Assembly (NCBI GenBank): GCA_036245525.1
Contig: BTPG01000007.1
Coordinates: 129,338,917 to 129,402,916 of the forward strand
DNA from: Semisulcospira habei
Lineage: Eukaryota; Mollusca; Gastropoda; Semisulcospiridae
Direction of reading: 5' to 3'
Length of the DNA stretch: 64,000 nt
Shown here: piece after piece, positions 1 to 8,723 of the stretch
How the letters are laid out: every line of letters starts with the position of its first letter
Position numbering within the stretch: the stretch's first letter is position 1
Program-made: the position numbers and the translations under genes
Notes under the pieces: generated by a model
What the model was told of the DNA's origin: nothing
Database searches by the model: none
What the model saw: only the letters and a program-made list of their open reading frames with translations

Positions 1-132
1 TTTCAAGTATAAATAAAAGTGCAAAAAATCACACCACTATTGCGCTACTGTGACAGTGCGAATTACACAGGTAGGATCTGTGTCTCTCGCAGTCGCTATG
101 TAACAGAAGCGAAACCATTCAGTTATCAGGGT

Positions 133-346
133 TTAACCCTTTTCATCCTGATACACTATTGCTGGAAATAAATTTGACAATGATAGTTTAAGGGTGGTGC
201 CAGAATAGCTTGGCGCCTCAGGTGCCAAGCTATTCTGACACCACTCTTGAACTAAAATGGCTGACCTACATCCTAATCTGTAATTAACCTTCATAGAAAA
301 TAAACAATTTTACAAAAAAAATCAGCCTCAGGATGTAATAGGCTAA
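133..346. mobile_element. TTAA-ended hairpin MITE, family A
   Basis: The copy opens with TTAACCCTTTTCATCCTGA and closes with the reverse complement of that end in decayed form. Its centre (about 181-258) is a long hairpin whose arms read GGTGCCAGAATAGCTTGGCG and its complement. There is no coding capacity. The TTAA boundary and terminal CCC resemble piggyBac-type elements; that assignment is inference. This is the first of about 18 full or partial copies in the window. Confidence 0.75.
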
Positions 347-734
347 CAGAGCAATATGGTCATCTCACAGGGAAAATGCCAGAGAGATGGTCAGCAAGCT
401 AGCGTGTGACTAAAATGGCAGACACGAGGAGAAAAAAAATGAGGACGAAGGACATGAACTGCTACAGATATAGTCATACAAAATAACACATCTGTAACAC
501 ATCAATGTCCCTCAGCCTGTGACACTGAGTGATGCAGCATAATTACACAACTTCATAGTCATGACATGCGCTGAAGTGAAAAAGAGAATGTGACACTTTG
601 TACAAGGATGTCGCTCAAGTAAACATGTCTGCCGTGTCTGTTACCATCTGCAGGTACATATGTGGGGCGTAGATAAGTATTTACATGGGCAACAGTGCGA
701 AAAATGTAAAAGACAGTCCACGGCAGGGCCAGCA

Positions 735-785
735 AGAGACATTCTCATGAGCCCCTGTGTATATGCAGGGGCTCATGCAGATGGA
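735..785. repeat. Hairpin MITE fragment, family B
   Basis: An imperfect hairpin with arms around CTCATGAGCCCCTG and CAGGGGCTCATG. It is a decayed copy of the CATAGATCCTCATGAGCCC hairpin family, which is intact at 43885-44099. Confidence 0.55.
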
Positions 786-948
786 ACAGGATGGCTGAAG
801 GGATGTCCTGCCTGAAACAAAAAGATGAAATCCAGCTTCCTTGGATCTTGAAAAAGCCGAGTCAGCCTCCAAGACTGAAGACTGTCACCCATGTATTTAC
901 TCCCTGTGTGCATTGCATGTGTATGAATGTGAGTGCATGCATGTTCAA

Positions 949-1092
949 GAGTGTATTATCCAGCAGAGCAATAAAGCCTTACGACCGCTAGATTAGGTCA
1001 ATTTAGATGACTACACACTTTTGCAGCCGTGTGAATTACAGTTAGGATCTATGCCCCTATGGCTACCAAGGCCATCTCAAGGGGTGAAATGA
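949..1092. repeat. 144-bp direct repeat, left copy
   Basis: This stretch, from TTCAAGAGTGTATTA to AAGGGGTGAAATG, is repeated in the same orientation at about 2570-2713 with only a few differences. The two copies bracket a block carrying a DIRS leader and gag fragment. Confidence 0.8.
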
Positions 1093-1744
1093 ATTTTTCT
1101 CTAAAATGTATTACTGATGACATTACCAATAGGAATACCTCTTAGCTAGGACAATTTCAGCCAAAATTTGGTTGTGTACCTATTGGGCAGGGGAGGCAAC
1201 CTAAGGGCGCCTATCGTAACCCAGTACCCCGAGTAGCCTCCCGTCGGTACCCTTCCGGTCACGCGCCTAGCGCGCCAGTCTGTTCGCTTAGCTGACTAGT
1301 GGCAAGCGGGGCAGGTGGGAGGGTTCTCCGAGTAATGTCACCGATAAGTATTTTTCGAAAAATGTATTTTTCTTTAAAATAATTTTTTTCGAAAAATACT
1401 TACCGATGGTATTACTGATAGGAAGACATACTTATCCTGTCAATTTCAGCCTCCAAAATTGCTGTGTGTTGCTACACAACAAGGGACGTAATTCTAGCAA
1501 GCAGCTACCCCATCCCCTGAGTAGCCTCCCTATCCTCCGGATAGCCTCCCTTCCCGATCTCGCGAGAGGCCGTTATTTCCAGTTCTATACTCAGCTGCCA
1601 TTTTGTTCGGTTCCGTTGTTTTCAGTCTCCGTGTTTATTCGTATTCCTCATTCGTTTTTTGTCGGTTTCGATCTTCCCCGACGGCCAGGTAAGGCCTTTG
1701 ACATTGTCTCATTCAGTAAAACCTCGGTTTCTCGGCGCTCTGGG

Positions 1745-1747
<3 letters not shown>

Positions 1748-1776
<29 letters not shown>
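1748..1776. repeat. Poly-G tract
   Basis: An uninterrupted run of about 29 G inside the DIRS fragment. The exact length may be an assembly estimate. Confidence 0.9.
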
Positions 1777-1880
1777 AACAATAGAGCGCCGGGCAACGGC
1801 AGGACCTTGATATTGACTTCGCGTTCAATTCGCCTCCGCTCGTGTACACGTGTTGTGTGGCCTCGTAGAACCACGTTCGT

Positions 1881-2201
1881 TTGCGTTCACGGTTTATTAT
1901 GTTTTTCATTTGGCAAGTATGCTCCTGCACACATTGTGGGGACTTTCAATGGCCGAGCGACCAGCATACAGTGTGCCTACCCTACTCCGGATGTGCCTCC
2001 ACTCACCCATGCGTGGTCTGCGCCCCCTGGCAGGAAGAGATGTGGTCGCAGCTGTGGAGATTTTATCGACGTGAACGGCCAACACCAGCCCGGGAACAGG
2101 CTCCCACTACCGCTCCCCTTGCCTCCTCCAGGCATGCGTCGGGACGTTCTCCTCTGGAAGGGGACAAATCAGTCGGCGCTAACTGCGTCATTCGGCGCTG
2201 A
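1881..2201 (+). pseudogene. DIRS gag-like N-terminal fragment
   Basis: The frame contains CVVCAPWQEEMWSQLWRFYR, a cysteine pair followed by a Trp-rich and basic stretch. A related peptide, CATWEEDHWSEIWHFYRRKR, occurs in the second fragment at 3327-3560. The C-x2-C-x2-W layout resembles DIRS/Ngaro gag proteins from memory of the family. There is no downstream continuation. Function is inferred, and a simple repeat-derived frame is the alternative. Confidence 0.45.
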
Positions 2202-2569
2202 CACTGGGACTTCGGACAGACGGCGCCACAGCTTGAGGAGCGACGTGAGTAAAACCTTTGAGCCTTTGTCCCACAGAGTGCATGCACAACCCGCCTCCCT
2301 AGCCGTGCCGGCCCAGGGATCAGCGTGGCGCCCACTGTACAACCGGCCCGTACATCGAGTCGCAGTTTACAGGCACGTAAACCTTCCGGCCCCCAGACCG
2401 TGGTGAAGTACCGGGACTCTGGAAAGGACACTGGACCTCTGGGCTGCCACTCGTCAGGTGCTGTTGACGAGTCTTGCCCTAGAGATAAATCGCCCTGCCT
2501 ACCCTCTATTGCGGGAAGGGTACTTGGGGCGAGTAGTCCTGCACGGGCCATCGGACCTCGGCCCCGTTC

Positions 2570-2713
2570 AAGAGTGTATTACCCAGCAGAGCAATAAAGC
2601 CTTACGACCGCTAGATAAGGTCAATTTAGATGACTACAAACTTTTGCAGCCGTGTGAATTACAGTTAGGATCTATGCCCCCATGGCTACCAAGGCCATCT
2701 CAAGGGGTGAAAT
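2570..2713. repeat. 144-bp direct repeat, right copy
   Basis: Second copy of the repeat at 949-1092. Downstream it leads into unique-looking sequence instead of DIRS leader sequence. Confidence 0.8.
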
Positions 2714-2901
2714 GCCAATGTGCGACGTGATCAAGCCAGTGCATCACCAGAATCGCAGAACATAGCGGAAGAATACGACAAGAATTACCAGAAAGCCCCC
2801 GAGCTGAAGCCCAAAGCACGCTCGCCAGGCAGTTATGTGTTGACCTGCTGACTCGTTCAATACACACTGACATAGAATATTTGGTATTGTGCTCGCATGC
2901 C

Positions 2902-4026
2902 TTAACCCTTTTCATTCTTACACACCCATTGCTTGAAATACATTTAACTATGACAGTTCATTTTTTGTTCAGTTTAGTGGTTTTCAGTCTCGCATTTTTT
3001 TCATCGGTTTCCTTCTTCCTTTGGTTTAGCTCTAATAGACATGGCGAAGTAAGGCCTCAGACATTGCCTCGCCCGGCGATCGTGGCTGACTGGGGCAATT
3101 TTCGTGGAATTATGGCGTTTTGCTGTTCATTTCAATTTCGACTGTTGGTTACACTAGTCGTGTGCTCGGTGATGTGGCCTCCGGCCATGCGTGATTCTCT
3201 CATTTTTCCGTTCCCTGTTACAGTGCTCTGCTTAAGACTTACACCGTCTGTGGGGACTTACAGTTACACAGTGATACACACCTTTGCTGCCTCCCCTGTT
3301 CAGGCTGTGCGTCCGATCACACTTGTGTGACCTGCGCCACCTGGGAGGAGGACCATTGGTCGGAAATTTGGCATTTCTATCGACGCAAGCGCCCCATGCC
3401 TCCACCGAGGCGCCAGTCCACCCAGCCCCTCCCAACTCGGACACAGTTAGCGCGTCCACTCGGCACTCCCGGTCCCCGGACCCCAGTCGCCTGCTGGCCC
3501 CGCGCTCCTGGTCCACGGAGACAGGACTCTTGCGGCAATTTACCCCCACGGCCAAGGTGACACGGCCGCGGGATGTGATGTGCCTTCCAAGACCCTGCAC
3601 TTCCGCTCCCTCGAGCGCAGTTTGCAGACAGCCCCGCGCACCCGCTCTACGGAGACGGGCGGTACCCCCCTCTCCCTCGGGGGAAGAGACACTGGCCCAT
3701 GACTGTCACTGGCGCTGTTTCCGACCAACCAGGCGCAACCTTGCCCCCATGCACCTTAGAGCCTGTGCGTCGCCATCGGTCGTCACCTCACGACTCTTTG
3801 AGCGGCACCTCGGGGCCTTCTGTGTCTTCTCGCACCCCAGCTAGGAGCCAGTCTCCGCGTGCCCGTCTATCGGAAGGTAAGCCCTCTAGGCGGAGATCTC
3901 GCCAAGCTATTCTGGCACCACCCTTGAACTAACACGGTTGATCGATCTCCTAATCTGTAATGTAGCCTTCATATGACGTTAAGCAAATTTATTTTTAAAA
4001 ATCAGCTTCAGGACGTAATGGGTTAA
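2902..4026. mobile_element. Family A MITE split by a DIRS gag fragment
   Basis: The left half (2902-2960, starting TTAACCCTTTTCATTCTTAC) and the right half (3900-4026, from GCCAAGCTATTCTGGCACC to GGACGTAATGGGTTAA) belong to the family A MITE. Between them lie about 940 bp unrelated to the MITE, including a gag-like frame. Either a DIRS piece inserted into the hairpin loop, or a TTAA-ended element captured it. Confidence 0.6.
3327..3560 (+). pseudogene. DIRS gag-like fragment
   Basis: This frame carries CATWEEDHWSEIWHFYRRKR followed by a Pro/Arg-rich low-complexity stretch. It parallels the fragment at 1881-2201, both in the cysteine-tryptophan motif and in the FYRR(K/R)(E/R)RP basic tail. 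It has no start context of its own and is cut off by the right half of the surrounding MITE. Confidence 0.4.
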
Positions 4027-4376
4027 GGAAGTTAGATTTATGACCTAAAACTTGCCACAAAACATTTGGGTCCCTTCGATCTGGCTGCAATCAAGAGGGC
4101 AGCTCCGAATATTTTGGGAGAAAACAAATATGTACGTCTTAAGTCTCTGCAAGTGCAGACCTAAAACATGGCCAACTTGTCCAAATATCTCATTTGGTAA
4201 TGTCCGCATCATTATGGATTCAGTTGTGGACTTTACAACTTACAGGTGCAGGCTAGGCTGCAAGTAGCAGTACACAGGATTAACATTGTCTATACTGACC
4301 GGAACAGGTTTGTAGGATTAATACCATACTGACAGGAAAAGGTTTGCAAGTTCTCCTAAACTGTATCGTGTTGGGA

Positions 4377-4385
4377 CATCCCATA
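4377..4385. repeat. MULE target-site duplication, left
   Basis: CATCCCATA, repeated exactly at 7320-7328. Nine bases is the usual duplication length for Mutator-like elements. Confidence 0.85.
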
Positions 4386-4555
4386 GGTGACACGTCACTT
4401 TAGCGCCAGCACTACAGTGCCATACCTTTCAGCGCGGCGTCTTTTCAACACCGTACATTTTAGCGCCGTACATTTCAGCACGGGGGGGATGTCAGCGCCG
4501 TACACTTTAGCGCTGGGAGACTTCAGCGCCGTACATCTCAGCGCCATGAGGGAGG
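4386..4555. repeat. MULE left terminus made of tandem GCGCC-GTACA units
   Basis: After the outer TIR the terminus repeats variants of TTTCAGCGCCGTACATTT about eight times. The right terminus (about 7160-7319) repeats the same units in inverted orientation. These could be arrayed transposase-binding sites, which is inference. Confidence 0.8.
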
Positions 4556-4571
4556 GGGTAAAACTATTGGC

Positions 4572-4602
<31 letters not shown>

Positions 4603-4640
4603 TTACAGATCAGGTTGGGGGAGGGGGTAAAACTATTGGC

Positions 4641-4697
<57 letters not shown>

Positions 4698-4830
4698 ACA
4701 GATCAGGTCAGGGGAGGGGGTAAAACTATTGGCGTCAGAGAGAGAGAGAGAGAGTGAGAGAGAGAAAGAGAGAGAGCGAGAGAGAGAGAGCGAGAGAGAG
4801 AGAGATCACTTCGTGAGTTACAGATCAGGT
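4548..4830. repeat. Minisatellite with embedded (AG)n in the MULE 5' region
   Basis: Three tandem units, each GAGGGGGTAAAACTATTGGC plus an (AG)n tract of variable length plus GTTACAGATCAGGT. The tracts lengthen from about 28 to about 70 bases. Confidence 0.85.
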
Positions 4831-4961
4831 CTGAAGGAGTGGTTTGAGTTATATTCTGAGAGAGAGGTGTTGTGAGTGGTGTGATTGATATTCAGACGGA
4901 CTCGAGTTGAAATCGGGTTATTTTTCTGTTCATTACTCCTGACGTTCTTTGCCGTGTAAAC

Positions 4962-5413
4962 ATGGCAGAGATTGCAGAGTCCTACCTAAGCATATGGAGA
5001 AAAGAAAAGTTTAGCTACAATGGCTACTCCTTCCGCTTCGATAAGAACAGTACAAAAGATCCAGAATTGTCTTTTTGGCGATGTGACAATGGTACATGTA
5101 AGGCCAGACTGCACCTGAGAGATGGGGCAGTGGTGCAGGAGGTGGGGGAGCACCTGTCCCACGCCCCAAACCAGCCCAAAATCGCGGCCGCAATTGCAGT
5201 TAGTCACATGAAACACCAGGCCCGCAATACAAGAGACAGTACGAGGCAAATACTGGCTGACACGCAGGAAGGCCTTTCAGAAACAACGATTTGAGTCTCC
5301 CTTCCAAGATGTGTTTGGTTCGGACCATCCAGCGGCAGCGGCAAAAAGAACAACAGCACCCACGACTGCCAACCAACCTAGCAGACCTTGGCGACATCCC
5401 GCAAGATCTTAAG
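4962..5413 (+). pseudogene. MULE exon 1: FLYWCH zinc-finger domain, frameshifted
   Basis: The start ATG at 4962 opens a 110-codon frame holding a FLYWCH-type fold. Visible residues are Y-G-Y-S-F around residue 21, then WRC...C and H..H (KARLHL...HLSHAP), the metal-binding Cys2His2 pattern. The FLYWCH domain binds DNA and in this family sits upstream of the transposase core. The frame stops at 5292, but a +2 frame across about 5285-5413 continues with RTIQRQRQKEQQHPRLPTNL, a linker typical of such proteins. A frameshift near 5285 is therefore likely. The exon probably ends AAG|GTGAAA at 5413. Confidence 0.7.
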
Positions 5414-5750
5414 GTGAAACTTTGATGTGTGTGTCGGTCTGTCTGTCTGCCTGCCTACCTGTCTGTGTGTCTGCATGTCTGTTTGTCCACCTTTTCTTTC
5501 TGTGTGTCTGCCTGTATGTTGTTGGTGTCGTTGTCGTCGTCGATGTTGTTGTTGTTGGCGACATCCCGCAAGATCCTGTCTGTCTGTCTCAGTGTTGTCT
5601 GTCAATCTGTCTGTCTGTCTGTCTGTCTGTTGTTGTTGCTGTTGCTGCTGCTGCCGATGATGATGATGATGATGACTGTCTGCGCACGCACGTATGCGTA
5701 AAAAGAGCAAGAAAGGCAGAGAATGAAAACATTTTATTTGTGTGTCACAG
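5414..5750 (+). other. Probable MULE intron with (TGTC)n and a 19-bp exon copy
   Basis: The donor GTGAAA and acceptor TGTGTCACAG join in phase 0 to give ...QDLK|VLSDGTLF. The intron is mostly TGTC/TGTTG simple repeat. It holds a second exact copy (5557-5575) of GGCGACATCCCGCAAGATC, whose first copy (5390-5408) is near the end of exon 1. Splicing is inferred from frame and domain continuity. Confidence 0.6.
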
Positions 5751-6719
5751 GTTCTATCTGATGGAACGCTGTTTTTGGCATACGACTCAGGCCCCGGGGC
5801 TGACAGGATCCTCCTTTTTGCCACACCCGGTGGTCTGCAGCTGCTGTGTCAACAAGGAGACTGGTTTGCTGATGGCACCTTTAAGACTGCCCCTGGGATC
5901 TTCAGCCAAATCTACACAATTCATGTTCTTTACTTGGAACAGACAATTCCTGTAGCTTTTGCCCTGCTCCCAAGCAAGTCGCGTGCCATGTACAACCGTC
6001 TTCTCCAAGTTTTGGAGACACTCCGACCAGGACTTGCACCCACAACATTGATGACAGATTTTGAAAGTGCTGCCATCTCGGCATTCAGGGAAGCTTATCA
6101 GGGTTTAGAAGTCACCGGCTGTCATTTTCATTTGGCTCAAAACGTGTGGCGCCACATCCAGGACAGTGGTCTCTCACGTGACTACATACACGACGAAAAC
6201 TTCGCAAAACTGATGCGCATGCTGCCAGGCTTGGCATACCTTCCTCCCTTGCACGTTGAACAGGCCTTCGAAACTGTGTTCGATCCTGCATCTCCGGTGT
6301 ATGATGCACGTGGGCAACCAATCTTCGACTATTTTGAGGACACGTATATTGGCAGACCTCGCCATCGTGGTCCTCGTCATCCGCCGATGTTCTCCATTGA
6401 CATGTGGAACGTGCACGACCGCGTCCTCACTGATGCTGCCAAGTCCAACAACAGCTGTGAAGGGTGGCATCAAGCCTTTCAGAACGTGGTCGGGGCGTGC
6501 TACCCCAATCTTTGGAGGCTGATAGAGGCCCTCAAGAAAGAACAGGCACTAGTCCAGGCGGACGTCACACGTCTACTGGGAGGCCAGGCTCCAGCGCCCA
6601 AAAGGCGCTAGTACAAAGACTTACAGAAACGGATAAAGACGATCGTTACACAATACAATGACGGAGGTCGGGGGCTGCTTGAAACAATGGAAGGACTCGC
6701 CTTTGCTTTCATGTTCTAG
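5751..6719 (+). pseudogene. MULE transposase core, with in-frame TAG near the C-terminus
   Basis: The frame reads VLSDGTLFLAYDSGPGADRI, then WFADGTFKTAPGIF with the first catalytic Asp. LMTDFESAAISAF carries the second Asp, followed by the CHFHLAQ zinc-like motif. NNSCEGWHQAF is a likely position for the catalytic Glu. This is the MULE DDE domain, which cuts and joins transposon ends in the nucleus. The frame is open from 5751 to a TAG at 6609-6611. The same frame then continues for 35 more codons (YKDLQKRIKTIVTQY...) to 6719. That segment resembles the usual C-terminus, so the TAG looks like a premature stop. Confidence 0.8.
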
Positions 6720-7094
6720 TGTTGACGTCTTCAGAGACAAGCTATTCAGTTCCTTAGCAACTGCGCTTACACGTCCTGCGTGACCAGTACGTCAGGAGAC
6801 GCGGCGTGATCTTGAACTGGCACCTCCAGCTATTCATTATGGGCACATTGCAATCGAATTCATTTAATGACATTTTACTGATTTTAGTGATTTAAATGGA
6901 CATTACGGGTTTTGTGGAAGAACGTGGGATGATGCATTCAGGTTTTAATTCATACAACGGATGTTATATGACATATCAATAAAAATCGAATTGTTAGAAA
7001 AATGAACTTAACTCTGTGTGTGTAAAGAATAGATTTTTGTGGGATAAACTCAATCAAGCCTATTAGTCACTCAGTTTTGCAGTTTCGCAGACAC

Positions 7095-7136
<42 letters not shown>

Positions 7137-7159
7137 ACTCTCTCTCTCTCTCTCTTCCT

Positions 7160-7319
7160 CTAGCGCTATAATGTACGGCGCTACAATGTACGGCGCTAAA
7201 ATTTCGCCACGCTGAAATGTACGGTGCTGAAAAGTCCCAGCGCTGAAGTATCCTCGCGCTGAAGTGTATGGCGCTGAAGTTCTGGTGCTGAAGTGCTGGC
7301 GCTGAAGTGACATGGAACC
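7160..7319. repeat. MULE right terminus made of tandem GCGCC-GTACA units
   Basis: Inverted counterpart of 4386-4555, with about eight GTACGGCGCTGAAATG-type units ending in GAAGTGACATGGAACC. Confidence 0.8.
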
Positions 7320-7328
7320 CATCCCATA
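7320..7328. repeat. MULE target-site duplication, right
   Basis: CATCCCATA, the right copy matching 4377-4385. Confidence 0.85.
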
Positions 7329-7525
7329 ACACGTTTATCTGTCATCTTCCCACCGAAATATACAATCAAATTCAGCTAAACCTTGGGAAAGAATTTTCAG
7401 TTTCTAGCTGCTAGGTCTGGCCTTAAAGATACCTCCCAATTTGCAAAAGTCAACATGCCTGAAAGATCTAATTTACAACATCCGCAATCGAAGTAGGGAT
7501 GAGGTCAATCCAAGTTAGAAAGAGA

Positions 7526-7570
7526 CATAGATTCTCATGTGCCCCTGCATATCCAGGGGCTCATGCAAGA
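7526..7570. repeat. Hairpin MITE fragment, family B
   Basis: GACATAGATTCTCATGTGCC then CCAGGGGCTCATGCAAG: a decayed family B hairpin core without recognisable ends. Confidence 0.55.
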
Positions 7571-7710
7571 TGCAGCAGGGAGAAACTGGCCCCAGGAGCC
7601 CTTGAGGATTTATGTCTACTGCAGACTGCAGGAATGAGTGCAGCAAAACTTGTTATAAGTGATCACCCTTTATAAGAGATTACCTGTAGCCACCTAATGA
7701 TTTTCTTTAA

Positions 7711-7911
7711 TTAACCCTTTTCATCTTGATACACTACTCCTAGAAATTAATTTGACTACGATAGTTCAAGGGTGGTGCCAGAATAGCGTGGCGCCTTAGG
7801 CGCCAAGCTATTCTGGTACTAACTTGGTTGATCTATCTTGTAGTCTATAATGTAGCCTTCATAGAACAAGCAATTTAAAAAAAAAATCAGCCTTAGGATG
7901 TAATGTGTTAA
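7711..7911. mobile_element. TTAA-ended hairpin MITE, family A
   Basis: A 201-bp copy from TTAACCCTTTTCATCTTGAT to GGATGTAATGTGTTAA, with the GGCGCC-centred hairpin in between. It lies 140 bp downstream of the PAGR1 stop codon on the gene's strand, so it may fall in the 3' untranslated region. Confidence 0.8.
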
Positions 7912-8049
7912 TGACAGGTGACACTTTTCCCCTTCCAAGACTTCTTTTCAGACAGCAACCTGATTTTTATGACTACTTCGTTCTTGCAAAAGAACAAACA
8001 CAAAAACAAAAAAACTTGGTTGATCAAAACAGGTTGAACAGTCCTGACT

Positions 8050-8723
8050 TTAAGATTTTGTGCCAAGATCTGTGTTGGTGTTGGATGTTTCAGGTCCCTT
8101 GTTCACACTGGCATCACCACTACCACTCTCCTTGGGCACTGTTGCTCCCACTGTTCCTGCCAACGGTTCTGAACTAGCAGAAGTTGAAACAGCCACTGGC
8201 GGTACGGATGCTCCACCGATTGTCACAGCAGTGACAGAGCCCGAAGCTGAAGCCGCAGGTGACCCGGCCCCTTTGGGAGAAGCGATGCTGTGCACCCCAC
8301 CCCCAGTTCCTCGGGCAGCAGATGGCGATCCTGATGACCATGCGTTTGAAGGTGACCCTGCTGATTTTGATGCTGGCGGTGACCCCGAGTGACCCTGATA
8401 TGCTGGCAACGGTGAGCCACCAGCATGAGATGACGGGGAATTCACATGGATGCCGAAGCGTGATGTGGGGGATTCTGGGTGTGCACTCATCCTTGGTGAT
8501 CCGACCCCATACGGTCGCGGGGAGCCGGTGAAGCGAGAGACGGGTGACGAGGCAGGAGAAAAGCTGGACATGTGCGATGGGGTGCCCCCACGAAAAGGTG
8601 ACGCCCCTTGACCCCTGGGCTGACTGCGTCTTGCCTCGCGTTCAGCCTTTTGTTGTCGGCGAATGGAGCTCAGTACGTTGTCCATGCGAGCTACTCTCTT
8701 CTCTGGACGCTTCTTTGTTGACA
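8050..8723 (-). CDS. PAGR1: PAGR1 coding exon 4 (terminal)
   Basis: Acceptor GCTGTTTTGCAG then TGTCAACAAAG, in frame with the G carried over from exon 3. Encodes VSTKKRPEKRVARMDNVLSS and a roughly 190-residue tail rich in Ser, Pro, Gly and Ala, including repeated SP(R/S)-type and GSP motifs. The stop codon is at 8050-8052. No AATAAA is seen close downstream. Confidence 0.78.

Larger units (their letters stand above)
1093..2240 (+). mobile_element. DIRS-type retroelement 5' fragment (leader plus gag start)
   Basis: The segment carries the same leader as the 9-19 kb DIRS block: TTTTTCGAAAAATACTTACC followed by GATG-type ATTACTGATAGGAAG sequence, and a CTACACAACAAGGGACG stretch. A short reading frame with paired cysteines and a W-rich basic motif follows. 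No RT, RNase H or recombinase follows, so this is a 5' fragment. A 29-base G run (1748-1776) interrupts it. Confidence 0.6.
4386..7319 (+). mobile_element. Complete FLYWCH-MULE DNA transposon
   Basis: A 2934-bp element between 9-bp duplications. The first 32 bases and the reverse complement of the last 32 align without gaps; the shared core is TCACTT(T/C)AGCGCCAGCACT. Inside are a FLYWCH zinc-finger exon, an intron filled with microsatellite, and a MULE transposase exon holding DDE residues. A frameshift and a premature stop mean this copy probably cannot make an intact transposase. Domain combination and duplication length fit the Mutator superfamily (Phantom-like). Confidence 0.85.

Noticed and set aside
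2063..2551. 162-codon minus-strand frame at 2.1-2.5 kb
   Set aside because: Low-complexity composition, opposite to the gag-like frame, no recognisable domain.
5378..5824. Gln/His-rich minus-strand frame in the MULE intron
   Set aside because: Antisense of the TGTC/TGTTG repeat inside the probable intron.
7711..7717. TTAACCC ends considered as telomere-like repeats
   Set aside because: Single occurrences at element boundaries paired with GGGTTAA at the far end; no tandem array.
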